The position numbers were made by a program, and so were the translations under genes. The notes under the pieces are model-generated. The model was not told the DNA's origin and ran no database searches. It worked only from the letters and a program-made list of their open reading frames with translations. This document shows positions 9,413-18,398 of a DNA stretch of 64,000 nt, piece by piece. The DNA is taken from positions 1 through 64,000 of the forward strand of contig NZ_ANNV01000166.1 in the NCBI RefSeq assembly GCF_000346755.1, in the 5' to 3' direction. Within the stretch, counting starts at the first letter, position 1, and each line of letters begins with the position of its first letter. The DNA comes from Pseudomonas sp. CBZ-4. Its GTDB lineage: Bacteria; Pseudomonadota; Gammaproteobacteria; Pseudomonadales; Pseudomonadaceae.

Positions 9413-10927
9413 ATGAAGATGTCCCAGCCAACCAAAATCATCATCGCCAACACCCCCTTACGTTGGCAGGACGTAGTCGCCGTCGCCCGCCACGGCGCCG
9501 TCCTCGAACTCTCGGGGCAAGCCTGGGCGCGCATCGACAATGCGCAGGCCATCGTGCAACGCATCGTTAGCAGCGGCGAACGCGCCTACGGCGTGAACAC
9601 TGGCCTCGGCGCGTTGTGCAATGTCTCGCTCAAGGGCGAGCAACTCAGCCAGCTGTCACGCAACACCCTGCTGAGCCACGCCTGCGGCGTCGGCCCGGTG
9701 CTCAGCGACGAACAGACCCGCGCGATCATCTGCGCCACGATCATCAACTACAGCCACGGCAAATCCGGCCTGCACCCGCAGGTGGTGCACGCGTTGCTGG
9801 CGCTGCTCAACCACGGCATCACGCCGCAAGTACCGTCCCAGGGCTCGGTGGGTTACCTGACCCATATGGCCCACGTCGGCGTGGCCTTGTTGGGTGTAGG
9901 CAATGTGAGCTATCGCGGCCAGATCGTTCCGGCGCAGCAAGCGTTGAGCGCCGAAGGTTTGCAGCCGGTGGTGCTCGGCGCCAAGGACGGCCTGTGCCTG
10001 GTCAACGGCACGCCGTGCATGACCGGCCTGAGCTGCCTGGCCCTGGCCGATGCGCACCATTTGCTGCAATGGGCCGATGTGATCGGCGCCATGAGTTTCG
10101 AGGCCCAGCGCGGCCAGATCGATGCGTTTGACGAAGAAATCATCGCCCTCAAGCCGCACCCGGGCATGCAGCACGTCGGTATCAACCTGCGTGCGCTGCT
10201 GGACGGCAGTGAAGTGATCGCCAGCAGCAAAGGCATTCGCACCCAGGACGCGTTGAGCATCCGCTCGATCCCGCAGATCCACGGCGCAGCCCGCGATCAG
10301 GTGGAGCACGCCACGCGCCAGATCGAGACCGAACTCAACAGCGCCACCGACAACCCGCTGCTGCTCGGCACGCCGGACAGCTACCGCGTGGTGTCCCAGG
10401 CCAACCCGCATGGCCAGTCGGTGGCCCTGGCGGCAGACCTGCTCGCCATCGCCATGGCCGAGATCGGCTCGGTGGCCGAGCGCCGCCTGGACCGCCTGAT
10501 CAACCCCCACGTCAGCGGTCTGCCGGCGTTCCTGGTGAGCAACCCCGGGGTCAACTCCGGGATGATGATCGTGCAGTACGTCGCCGCGTCCCTGTGTGGG
10601 CAAAATCGCCAACTGGCGCAACCGGCCGTGCTCGACAACTTCGTCACCTCCGGCTTGCAGGAAGACCACCTGAGCATGGGCACCAACGCCGCGCTCAAGC
10701 TGCACCAGGTGCTGGCCAACGTCACGCAGATCCTCGCCATCGAGTATTTGCTGGCGGCCCAGGCATTTGAATTCCTGAAGGAGCAGCGTTTCGGCGCCGG
10801 CACCGACCGCGCCTGGCGCTTGCTGCGCGAAGGGGTGCCGGCCTACGAACAAGACCGCTGGCTGGCGCCGGACATTGCCGCCGCTGCCCAGTTGATCAAA
10901 GACACCGCGTTACCCAATTTGCACTGA
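9413..10927 (+). CDS. hutH1: HutH1, histidine ammonia-lyase-like protein lacking the MIO triad
   Basis: This is an aromatic amino-acid lyase paralogue of 504 residues. The family fold is clear: YGVNTGLG near residue 62, SHACGVG, NGTPCMTG, PGVNSGMM and LQEDHLSM. At the site where these enzymes carry Ala-Ser-Gly (the self-forming MIO cofactor), the sequence reads GSVG-YLTHMAH at residues 144-154, exactly three residues short of the HutH2 alignment. The catalytic Tyr of the DPYSLR motif is Leu (DALSIR). A normal lyase reaction is therefore not expected. In SBW25 one of the two hutH copies is reported to be nonfunctional. An alternative ATG at 9419 fits the GAAGG ribosome site better. Confidence 0.9.
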   Translation: MKMSQPTKIIIANTPLRWQDVVAVARHGAVLELSGQAWARIDNAQAIVQRIVSSGERAYGVNTGLGALCNVSLKGEQLSQLSRNTLLSHACGVGPVLSDEQTRAIICATIINYSHGKSGLHPQVVHALLALLNHGITPQVPSQGSVGYLTHMAHVGVALLGVGNVSYRGQIVPAQQALSAEGLQPVVLGAKDGLCLVNGTPCMTGLSCLALADAHHLLQWADVIGAMSFEAQRGQIDAFDEEIIALKPHPGMQHVGINLRALLDGSEVIASSKGIRTQDALSIRSIPQIHGAARDQVEHATRQIETELNSATDNPLLLGTPDSYRVVSQANPHGQSVALAADLLAIAMAEIGSVAERRLDRLINPHVSGLPAFLVSNPGVNSGMMIVQYVAASLCGQNRQLAQPAVLDNFVTSGLQEDHLSMGTNAALKLHQVLANVTQILAIEYLLAAQAFEFLKEQRFGAGTDRAWRLLREGVPAYEQDRWLAPDIAAAAQLIKDTALPNLH

Positions 10928-10960
10928 TAGTCAAAAGAACAATTCAAAAGGAGTAGGAAT

Positions 10961-12493
10961 GTGACTGCGCTAAATCTGATTCCAGGCCAACTGAGCCTTG
11001 CCCAACTGCGGGCCATCTACCAGCAGCCGGTAACACTCAGCCTGGATGACAGCGCCACGGCGCAGATCGAAGCCAGCGTGGCGTGCGTGGAGCAGATTCT
11101 CGCCGAGAATCGCACCGCCTACGGCATCAATACCGGTTTCGGCCTGCTGGCCTCGACCCGCATCGCCAGCGAAGACCTGGAAAACCTCCAGCGTTCCCTG
11201 GTGCTGTCCCACGCCGCCGGCGTCGGTGAGCCCATCAGCGATGCGCTGGTGCGGCTGGTCATGGTGCTCAAGGTCAACAGCCTCAGCCGTGGCTTCTCCG
11301 GCATCCGTCGCCAGGTGATCGACGCGTTGATCGCGCTGATCAATGCCGAGGTGTACCCGCACATTCCGCTGAAAGGCTCGGTGGGTGCTTCCGGTGACTT
11401 GGCGCCGTTGGCGCACATGTCCCTGGTGCTGCTGGGCGAAGGCAAGGCGCGCTACAAGGGCGAATGGCTGGAAGCCACCGACGCGCTGAAAGTCGCCGGC
11501 CTCACGCCGCTGACCCTCGCCGCCAAAGAAGGCCTGGCGCTGCTCAACGGCACCCAGGTCTCCACCGCCTATGCCTTGCGTGGCCTGTTTGAAGGGGAAG
11601 ATTTGTTCGCCGGTGCCCTGGCGTGTGGCGCGCTCACCGTGGAAGCGGTGCTGGGCTCGCGTTCGCCATTCGATGCGCGGATTCACGCCGCTCGCGGCCA
11701 GCGGGGGCAGATCGACGCCGCCACGGCCTATCGCGACCTGCTGGGTGAAAGCAGCCAGGTGTCGCAGTCGCACCAGAACTGCGACAAGGTCCAGGACCCG
11801 TACTCCCTGCGTTGCCAGCCGCAAGTCATGGGCGCCTGCCTGACCCAGTTCCGCCAGGCCGCTGAAGTGCTGGTGGTCGAAGCCAACGCCGTGTCGGATA
11901 ACCCGCTGGTATTTGCCGCCGAAGGCGACGTGATCTCCGGCGGCAACTTCCACGCCGAACCGGTGGCCATGGCCGCTGACAACATGGCCCTGGCCATCGC
12001 CGAAATCGGCTCCCTCAGCGAGCGCCGTATCTCGTTGATGATGGACAAGCACATGTCCCAACTGCCGCCGTTTTTGGTGGGCAATGGCGGGGTCAACTCC
12101 GGTTTCATGATCGCCCAGGTGACCGCCGCTGCGCTCGCCAGCGAGAACAAGGCGCTGGCCCATCCCCATAGCGTGGACAGCCTGCCCACCTCCGCCAACC
12201 AGGAAGACCACGTGTCGATGGCCCCGGCGGCGGGCAAGCGCCTGTGGGAAATGGCCGAGAACACCCGTGGCGTGTTGGCGGTCGAATGGCTGGCAGCCTG
12301 CCAGGGCCTGGACCTGCGCGAAGGCCTGAAAACCTCGCCGAAGCTGGAAAAGGCGCGCGCCATCCTGCGCGACAAAGTGGCGTTCTATGAGAAGGACCGT
12401 TTCTTCGCCCCGGACATCAACGCCGCCAGCGAACTGCTTGCCAGCCGCTGCCTGAATGAGCTGGTGCCGGCGAAGTTACTGCCAAGCCTCTAA
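10961..12493 (+). CDS. hutH2: Histidine ammonia-lyase HutH2
   Basis: HutH2 deaminates L-histidine to urocanate, the entry step and source of the inducer. The 510-residue protein has all the expected sites: YGINTGFG near residue 52, SHAAGVGE, the MIO triad Ala143-Ser144-Gly145 within GSVGASGDLAPL, NGTQVS, QSHQNCDKVQDPYSLRC with the catalytic Tyr, and NQEDHVSM with the catalytic Glu. It starts at a GTG behind AAAAGGAG, 33 bases after hutH1. It is the only gene here able to supply histidase activity. Confidence 0.97.
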   Translation: MTALNLIPGQLSLAQLRAIYQQPVTLSLDDSATAQIEASVACVEQILAENRTAYGINTGFGLLASTRIASEDLENLQRSLVLSHAAGVGEPISDALVRLVMVLKVNSLSRGFSGIRRQVIDALIALINAEVYPHIPLKGSVGASGDLAPLAHMSLVLLGEGKARYKGEWLEATDALKVAGLTPLTLAAKEGLALLNGTQVSTAYALRGLFEGEDLFAGALACGALTVEAVLGSRSPFDARIHAARGQRGQIDAATAYRDLLGESSQVSQSHQNCDKVQDPYSLRCQPQVMGACLTQFRQAAEVLVVEANAVSDNPLVFAAEGDVISGGNFHAEPVAMAADNMALAIAEIGSLSERRISLMMDKHMSQLPPFLVGNGGVNSGFMIAQVTAAALASENKALAHPHSVDSLPTSANQEDHVSMAPAAGKRLWEMAENTRGVLAVEWLAACQGLDLREGLKTSPKLEKARAILRDKVAFYEKDRFFAPDINAASELLASRCLNELVPAKLLPSL

Positions 12494-12510
12494 GGCGCAA
12501 CACCGATCAA

Positions 12511-12600
12511 TGTGGGAGCTGGCTTGCCTGCGATAGCAATCTATCAGTTGAAACATAGGTGACTGACACACCGCCATCGCAGGCAAGCCAGCTCCCACAT
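12511..12600. repeat. REPIN (inverted REP pair)
   Basis: TGTGGGAGCTGGCTTGCCTG and its inverted copy flank a core of about 40 bases. It lies between hutH2 and the histidine permease gene. Confidence 0.9.
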
Positions 12601-12655
12601 TTGATCTTCAGTAGATTCAGAATTTTCTCAGGATAAAAATAATTAGGGACGAGAA

Positions 12656-14065
12656 ATGCACCAGCAAGAACAAGGTTTGAAACGCGGCCTAAGCGCCCGA
12701 CATATTCGCTTCATGGCACTGGGGTCGGCGATCGGCACCGGGCTTTTCTACGGCTCTGCCTCGGCTATCCAAATGGCCGGCCCCGCCGTGCTGCTGGCCT
12801 ACCTGATCGGCGGCGCCGCGGTGTTCATGGTGATGCGCGCCCTTGGCGAGATGGCCGTGCACAACCCGGTGTCCGGCTCGTTCGGCCAGTACGCCAGCAC
12901 CTACCTGGGGCCCATGGCCGGTTTTATCCTCGGCTGGACCTACGCGTTTGAAATGATCATTGTCTGTCTCGCTGATGTGACGGCGTTCGGCATCTACATG
13001 GGCTTCTGGTTTCCCGACGTGGCACGTTGGGTCTGGGTGCTCGGCATCGTGTTTTTGATCGGCGGCCTGAACCTGTGCAACGTCAAAGTGTTTGGCGAAA
13101 TGGAGTTCTGGCTGTCGCTGCTCAAGGTCGGCGCCATCGTCGCAATGATCCTCGGCGGCTTCGGCATCATGCTGTTTGGTATCCACACCGCCGGTGAAAC
13201 CCAGGCCAGCGGCCTCAGCAACCTGTGGGCCCACGGCGGCTTCATGCCCAACGGCATCGGCGGCCTGATCGCCTCGTTTGCCGTGGTGATGTTTGCCTTC
13301 GGCGGCATCGAGATCATCGGCATCACCGCCGGTGAAGCCAAGGACCCGCAACGGGTGATCCCCAAGGCAATCAACGCCGTGCCGCTGCGCATCCTGCTGT
13401 TCTACGTGCTCACCCTGTTTGTGCTGATGGCCATCTACCCGTGGCCGCAGATCGGCAGCCAGGGCAGCCCGTTCGTGCAGATCTTCAGCAACCTGGGCAT
13501 CGGCTCGGCGGCGACCATCCTCAATATCGTGGTGATCTCGGCGGCCGTCTCGGCGATCAACAGTGACATCTTCGGCGCCGGCCGCATGATGTACGGCCTG
13601 GCCCAGCAAGGGCAGGCGCCCAAAGGCTTTGCGCAACTGTCCAAACAGGGCGTGCCGTGGATGACCGTGGTGGTGATGGCCGCCGCGCTGCTGGGCGGCG
13701 TGGTGCTCAACTACCTGATCCCGGAAAATGTGTTCCTGCTGATCGCCTCGATTGCCACCTTCGCCACCGTGTGGGTGTGGCTGATGATCCTGTTTACCCA
13801 GGTCGCCATGCGCCGCTCGATGACCCGCGAGCAGGTGGCCGAACTGAAATTCCCGGTACCGTTCTGGCCCTATGCGCCCGCGGCGGCCATCGTGTTCATG
13901 CTGTTCGTGTTTGGTGTATTGGGTTACTTCCCGGACACCCAGGCCGCCTTGCTGGTCGGCGCCGTGTGGATCGTGTTGCTGGTGCTGGCCTACCTGCTGT
14001 GGGTCAAGCCCGCTGCCGGCCAAGCGGCCAAGGTCCATTACGACCCGGCTTTGTCTCATCGTTAA
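12656..14065 (+). CDS. hutTh: Histidine permease (APC family amino acid transporter)
   Basis: This 469-residue amino acid permease of the AAT/LysP group has about 12 hydrophobic segments. The hallmark first helix motif (ALGSAIGTGLFYGSA) starts near residue 20, and the group motif FAFGGIEIIGITAGEA lies near residue 215. In SBW25 the gene in this place is the main histidine transporter (hutTh). It starts at an ATG behind AGGGACGAG. Histidine specificity is inferred from position between hutH2 and hutI. Confidence 0.9.
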   Translation: MHQQEQGLKRGLSARHIRFMALGSAIGTGLFYGSASAIQMAGPAVLLAYLIGGAAVFMVMRALGEMAVHNPVSGSFGQYASTYLGPMAGFILGWTYAFEMIIVCLADVTAFGIYMGFWFPDVARWVWVLGIVFLIGGLNLCNVKVFGEMEFWLSLLKVGAIVAMILGGFGIMLFGIHTAGETQASGLSNLWAHGGFMPNGIGGLIASFAVVMFAFGGIEIIGITAGEAKDPQRVIPKAINAVPLRILLFYVLTLFVLMAIYPWPQIGSQGSPFVQIFSNLGIGSAATILNIVVISAAVSAINSDIFGAGRMMYGLAQQGQAPKGFAQLSKQGVPWMTVVVMAAALLGGVVLNYLIPENVFLLIASIATFATVWVWLMILFTQVAMRRSMTREQVAELKFPVPFWPYAPAAAIVFMLFVFGVLGYFPDTQAALLVGAVWIVLLVLAYLLWVKPAAGQAAKVHYDPALSHR

Positions 14066-14080
14066 TTTAGGGAGGCGTTG

Positions 14081-15286
14081 ATGAAAACGCTTTGGCAACA
14101 CTGCCACGTCGCAACCATGGCGGGTGGCAAATACTCGATTATCGAGGATGCTGCCCTGGTCACCGCAGGTCGGCTCATCGAGTGGATCGGCCCCTTGGCC
14201 GAACTGCCCCAGGGTGACTATGCACAGCTCCATGACCTGCAAGGCGCGTGGGTCACCCCCGGGCTGATCGACTGCCACACCCACACGGTGTTCGGTGGCA
14301 ATCGCAGTGGCGAATTCGAGCAGCGCCTGGAAGGCGTGAGCTATGCCGAGATCGCAGCCAAGGGCGGCGGCATTGCCAGCACCGTACGCGCCACCCGCGC
14401 GGCGAGCGAAGATGAACTGTTCGACAGCGCCCACAAGCGCCTGCGCAGTTTGCTGCGTGACGGCGTGACCACGGTGGAGATCAAATCCGGTTATGGCCTG
14501 GACCTGGCCAACGAACGCAAGATGCTGCGGGTCGCCCGGCGCCTTGGCGAAGCGCTGCCGGTCAGCGTGCGCGCCACGTGCCTGGCGGCCCATGCATTGC
14601 CGCCGGAGTACAAGGATCGGGCCGACGACTATATCGAGCACATTTGCAGCGAAATGCTGCCCGCCCTGGCGGCAGAAGGGCTGGTGGACGCGGTGGACGC
14701 GTTCTGTGAATACCTGGCGTTCTCCACCGAGCAGGTCGAGCGTGTGTTCAAGGTCGCCCAGCACTTGGGCCTGCCGGTGAAGCTGCACGCCGAGCAACTT
14801 TCGTCGCTGCACGGCTCCAGCCTGGCGGCGCGTTATCACGCGTTGTCGGCGGATCACCTGGAGTTCATGACCGAGGAAGACGCCATCGCCATGGCCGCCT
14901 CCGGCACCGTCGCCGTGTTGCTGCCGGGGGCGTTCTACTTCCTGCGGGAAACCCAGCTGCCGCCGATGGACGCCCTGCGCAAGCACGGCGTGAAGATCGC
15001 CATCGCCAGCGACCTCAACCCCGGCACCTCGCCGGCGTTGTCGGTACGCCTGATGCTGAACATGGCCTGCACCCTGTTCCGCATGACCCCGGAAGAAGCC
15101 CTGGCCGGCGCCACGCAACATGCGGCGACCGCGCTGGGCATGGGCGACACCCACGGCTCTCTGGAAGTGGGCAAGGTCGCGGATTTCGTCGCCTGGCAGA
15201 TTGATCGTCCCGCCGACCTGGCCTACTGGCTGGGCGGCGAACTGGATAAACGCGTCGTGCGCCATGGCGTCGATGTCACCGTCTGA
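14081..15286 (+). CDS. hutI: Imidazolonepropionase
   Basis: HutI opens the imidazolone ring, giving formiminoglutamate, the third step. The 401-residue amidohydrolase shows the metal-binding DCHTHTVFGG (His at about 66 and 68), ATCLAAHALPPEY, KLHAEQLS and the late ASDLNPGTSP. A TTG directly precedes the chosen ATG at 14081; the ATG has GGGAGG at the right distance. It follows the histidine permease by 15 bases and precedes hutG by 11. Confidence 0.96.
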   Translation: MKTLWQHCHVATMAGGKYSIIEDAALVTAGRLIEWIGPLAELPQGDYAQLHDLQGAWVTPGLIDCHTHTVFGGNRSGEFEQRLEGVSYAEIAAKGGGIASTVRATRAASEDELFDSAHKRLRSLLRDGVTTVEIKSGYGLDLANERKMLRVARRLGEALPVSVRATCLAAHALPPEYKDRADDYIEHICSEMLPALAAEGLVDAVDAFCEYLAFSTEQVERVFKVAQHLGLPVKLHAEQLSSLHGSSLAARYHALSADHLEFMTEEDAIAMAASGTVAVLLPGAFYFLRETQLPPMDALRKHGVKIAIASDLNPGTSPALSVRLMLNMACTLFRMTPEEALAGATQHAATALGMGDTHGSLEVGKVADFVAWQIDRPADLAYWLGGELDKRVVRHGVDVTV

Positions 15287-15297
15287 GGAGTAGGGTT

Positions 15298-16098
15298 GTG
15301 GATAAGGTTCTGAACTTCAAACAAGGCCGCGTGCCGCTGCTGATCAGCATGCCCCACGCGGGTCTGCGCCTGACGCCAGTGGTCGAGGCCGGGTTGATCC
15401 CCGAGGCACACAGCCTGCCGGACACCGACTGGCATATCCCCACGCTGTATGACTTTGCCGAGGCGCTGGGGGCCAGCACCTTGTCGGCCGAATATTCGCG
15501 GTTTGTGATCGACCTGAACCGGCCGTCCGACGACAAGCCGCTGTACGTCGGCGCCACCACCGGGCTGTATCCGGCGACGCTGTTCGACGGCGTGCCGTTG
15601 TTCCGTGAGGGGCTGGAGCCGACCGAGACCGAGCGCGCCAGTTACTTGCAGAAGATCTGGGGTCCGTATCACCGCACGCTGCAGGAGGAGCTGGCACGGC
15701 TCAAGGCCGAGTTCGGTTACGCCTTGCTGTTCGATGCGCACTCGATCCGCTCGGTGATCCCGCACCTGTTCGACGGCAAGCTGCCGGACTTCAACCTTGG
15801 CACCTTCAATGGCGCTGCCTGTGATCCCGCGTTGGCCAGCCAACTGGAAGCCATCTGCGCCGGGCATCCGCAGTACAGCCATGTGTTGAACGGGCGCTTC
15901 AAGGGCGGGCATATCACCCGGCATTACGGTGACCCGGCGCAGGATATTCATGCGGTGCAGCTGGAGTTGTGCCAGAGCACTTATATGGAAGAGGTGGAAC
16001 CGTTTCGTTATCGGGCGGATCTGGCTGAGCCGACGCGGGTGGTGTTGAAGCAGTTGTTGGAAGGGGTGTTGGCCTGGGGGCAACGGCGTTACGGCTGA
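15298..16098 (+). CDS. hutG: N-formylglutamate deformylase
   Basis: HutG hydrolyses N-formylglutamate to glutamate and formate, the last step of the five-step pathway and the partner of HutF. The 266-residue protein has the N-formylglutamate amidohydrolase features LISMPHAG, DTDWHIPTLYDFA, LLFDAHSIRS and FKGGHITRHYG. It starts at a GTG behind GAGGAG at 15286-15291. It is the last hut gene of the array. Confidence 0.95.
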   Translation: MDKVLNFKQGRVPLLISMPHAGLRLTPVVEAGLIPEAHSLPDTDWHIPTLYDFAEALGASTLSAEYSRFVIDLNRPSDDKPLYVGATTGLYPATLFDGVPLFREGLEPTETERASYLQKIWGPYHRTLQEELARLKAEFGYALLFDAHSIRSVIPHLFDGKLPDFNLGTFNGAACDPALASQLEAICAGHPQYSHVLNGRFKGGHITRHYGDPAQDIHAVQLELCQSTYMEEVEPFRYRADLAEPTRVVLKQLLEGVLAWGQRRYG

Positions 16099-16101
16099 TA
16101 T

Positions 16102-16182
16102 CGCTATCGCAGGCAAGCCAGCTCCCACAGTTTTCACTGTATTCACAAGTCCAAATGTGGGAGCGGGCTTGCCCGCGATGAG
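16102..16182. repeat. Mixed REP pair, arms pointing outward
   Basis: A right arm of the GCAGGCAAGCCAGCTCCCACA type is followed about 25 bases later by a left arm of a different subtype, TGTGGGAGCGGGCTTGCCCG. Two REP groups are therefore combined in outward orientation downstream of hutG. Confidence 0.85.
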
Positions 16183-16288
16183 GGCCCCACAGTCGCCCCA
16201 GTGCAACTGCCCGTCGCCCCAGTTCGTGTTTACCCAGGCCCCACTGGTTAAGGTTGTGGAATAACAACAGCCGAGTGAGACCGCCTCC

Positions 16289-17224
16289 ATGCAAAAAACC
16301 TTGTTGAGCCTGATCGGCGCCGCACTGTTCAGTGCACACGCCATGGCCGCCGAACCGGCCTCGTGCAAAAGCATCCGCATGGGCGTGGTCAGTTGGACCG
16401 ACGTGGTCGCCACCTCCGGCATGGCCGATGTGTTGCTCAATGGCCTGGGCTACGACAGCAAACAGACCAGCGCCGTGCAGCAGATCATCTTTGCCGGCAT
16501 CCGCGACAAGCGCCTGGATATCTTCCTCGGCTACTGGAAACCGGCGATGGACAACAACATCGCGCCGTTCCTCGCCGCCAAACAGGTCAAGGTTTTTGAC
16601 AAGCCCAGCCTCGCCGACGCCCAGGCGACCCTCGCCGTGCCGCAATACGTGGCCGATGCGGGCTTGAAGACCTTTGCCGATATCGCCCGCTTCAAGGACA
16701 AGCTGGGCGGCAAGCTCTACGGCATCGAGCCCGGCAGTGGCGCGAACACCGATATCCAGAAAATGATCGACACCAACCACTTCGGTCTTGGCGGCTTCAA
16801 GCTGGTGGCCTCCGGTGAGGCGGGGATGCTGGCGGCGGTGCAGCGGGCGGTGAACCGCAAGGAGTTCGTGGTGTTTGTCGGTTGGACCCCGCACCCGATG
16901 AATATCAATATGCAGATGGCCTACCTCACCGGCAGTGAGGACGTGTTCGGCCCTGATGAAGGCCGCGCCACCGTGTCCACCGTCACCGCGTCGGACTTCG
17001 CCGAGCGTTGCCCCAACGCCAATCGCCTGCTGGAAAACCTCACCTACACGGCCGCCCAGGAGAGCCAGTTGATGGTGCCGATCATGGCGCGCCAATCACC
17101 GCAGGAGGTGGCCAGGCAGTGGTTGCGTGACCATCCCGAGGATTTGCAGCGCTGGCTGGTGGGGGTGACGGCGTTTGATGGCCGGGATGGCGTGGCGGCT
17201 GTACAGGCCAGCCTCAAGCTCTGA
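16289..17224 (+). CDS. Choline/glycine betaine-type ABC substrate-binding protein (orphan)
   Basis: This 311-residue OpuAC/ChoX-type periplasmic protein has a signal peptide ending at AHAMA-AEP. Family blocks include VSWTDVVATSGMADVLLNGLGY, given here only by its core SWTDVVATSG, then FLGYWKP, GIEPGSGAN and WTPHPMN with aromatic residues suited to a quaternary amine. No permease or ATPase gene adjoins it. It may work with a distant Cbc/Opu system or, speculatively, with HutWV. The start at ATG 16289 gives a normal signal peptide, though the ribosome site is weak (GTGAG). Confidence 0.82.
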   Translation: MQKTLLSLIGAALFSAHAMAAEPASCKSIRMGVVSWTDVVATSGMADVLLNGLGYDSKQTSAVQQIIFAGIRDKRLDIFLGYWKPAMDNNIAPFLAAKQVKVFDKPSLADAQATLAVPQYVADAGLKTFADIARFKDKLGGKLYGIEPGSGANTDIQKMIDTNHFGLGGFKLVASGEAGMLAAVQRAVNRKEFVVFVGWTPHPMNINMQMAYLTGSEDVFGPDEGRATVSTVTASDFAERCPNANRLLENLTYTAAQESQLMVPIMARQSPQEVARQWLRDHPEDLQRWLVGVTAFDGRDGVAAVQASLKL

Positions 17225-17240
17225 AACACCATCGAACCAA

Positions 17241-17329
17241 TGCGGGAGCTGGCTTGCCTGCGATAGCTATCTGTCAGTTGAAATATTTGTGACTGATACA
17301 CCGCTATCGCAGGCAAGCCAGCTCCCACA
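17241..17329. repeat. REPIN (inverted REP pair)
   Basis: The left arm, TGCGGGAGCTGGCTTGCCTG, differs by one base from the usual TGTGGG; the right arm is canonical. They face inward around a core of about 40 bases. Confidence 0.88.
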
Positions 17330-17359
17330 GTTGATCTCAATTGTCAGGGAGACTGATGC

Positions 17360-18295
17360 ATGGCCGAATACCCTATTTCTTCGCAGATGCGCGCCTTCGT
17401 CGCCAAGACCGAATCCTTCACCACCACCGACACCTCCCTGGCCGGCCTGCGCCAAAACTACAACCGCATGTGCCAGGCCTTCACCCCGCCACCGCCGCAA
17501 GACCTGCTCATCGATAATTTCTCCCTGGACGGCGTAGCCGTGCGCAGTTACCGACCCACCACCGCCACCCCCTCCAACGGCTGGCCCTGTCTTCTATATA
17601 TGCATGGCGGCGGCTGGGTGGTCGGCGGGTTGGATTCCCACGACTTCATCTGCTTTGAACTGGCCACTGCGCTCCAGGTGCTGGTGATCGCCATCGACTA
17701 CCGCCTGGCGCCTGAGCACCCGTTCCCGGCGGCGTACGACGATTGCCGCAGCGTGTGGCAGGCGATCCAGGCGGGGCAGGGGCCGCATGCGATCAACCGC
17801 CAGCGCCTGGTGGTGGCGGGCGATAGCGCGGGGGGCAATCTGGCGGCGGCGTTGTGCCTGGGGTTGCGCGACGACGGGCAGCCGTTGCCCTTGGCTCAAG
17901 TACTGATCTACCCGGGGCTGGGCGGCCCGGTGGATTTGCCGTCCCGGCGTGATTGCGCGGATGCGCCGCTGCTGAGCACGGCCGATACCGACGACTACCT
18001 GGCCATGTATCTGTCAGACGGCGGGAAATCCTCGGCCTACGCCTTGCCGTTGCTCGCTGAAACATTCAGCGGTTTACCCAAGGCCTTCATCGCCGTGGCC
18101 CAGTTCGACCCCTTGCGCGACGACGGCAGGCTGTACGCCGAACGCTTGCAGGCGGCCGGCGTCGACACGCTGCTGTATCCCGGCAAAGGCCTGGTGCACG
18201 GCTGCCTGCGGGCGCGGCGGCAGGTGGCGGAGGTGGATCAACTCTACGACTGCTTGCTGGGTTACCTGAGGAGCGAAGGGCTGACACAGGTCTAA
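17360..18295 (+). CDS. Alpha/beta hydrolase, HSL-type esterase/lipase
   Basis: This 311-residue protein of the hormone-sensitive lipase (family IV) type is probably a carboxylesterase acting on short or medium acyl esters. It shows the oxyanion-hole motif MHGGGW near residue 81, the nucleophile elbow GDSAGG near 155, an Asp in QFDPLRDDG, and a His in GLVHGC. It has no signal peptide. It starts at an ATG behind AGGGAGA. It lies alone between a REPIN and pip; its substrate cannot be told from the sequence. Confidence 0.88.
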   Translation: MAEYPISSQMRAFVAKTESFTTTDTSLAGLRQNYNRMCQAFTPPPPQDLLIDNFSLDGVAVRSYRPTTATPSNGWPCLLYMHGGGWVVGGLDSHDFICFELATALQVLVIAIDYRLAPEHPFPAAYDDCRSVWQAIQAGQGPHAINRQRLVVAGDSAGGNLAAALCLGLRDDGQPLPLAQVLIYPGLGGPVDLPSRRDCADAPLLSTADTDDYLAMYLSDGGKSSAYALPLLAETFSGLPKAFIAVAQFDPLRDDGRLYAERLQAAGVDTLLYPGKGLVHGCLRARRQVAEVDQLYDCLLGYLRSEGLTQV

Positions 18296-18398
18296 GCGCT
18301 CAAGGACATGCTCATTGCACAATTCGGGTTTATAGTGCCAGACGGCACAATAATAGACGTCCCCTCAGGGATGAACCCGACCCCTTACGGAGCGCGCA

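Noticed and set aside
12689..15265. 858-codon minus-strand open frame across the histidine permease gene and hutI
   Set aside because: It is a GC-driven shadow with His/Gln-rich, repetitive composition and crosses two real genes and their gap.
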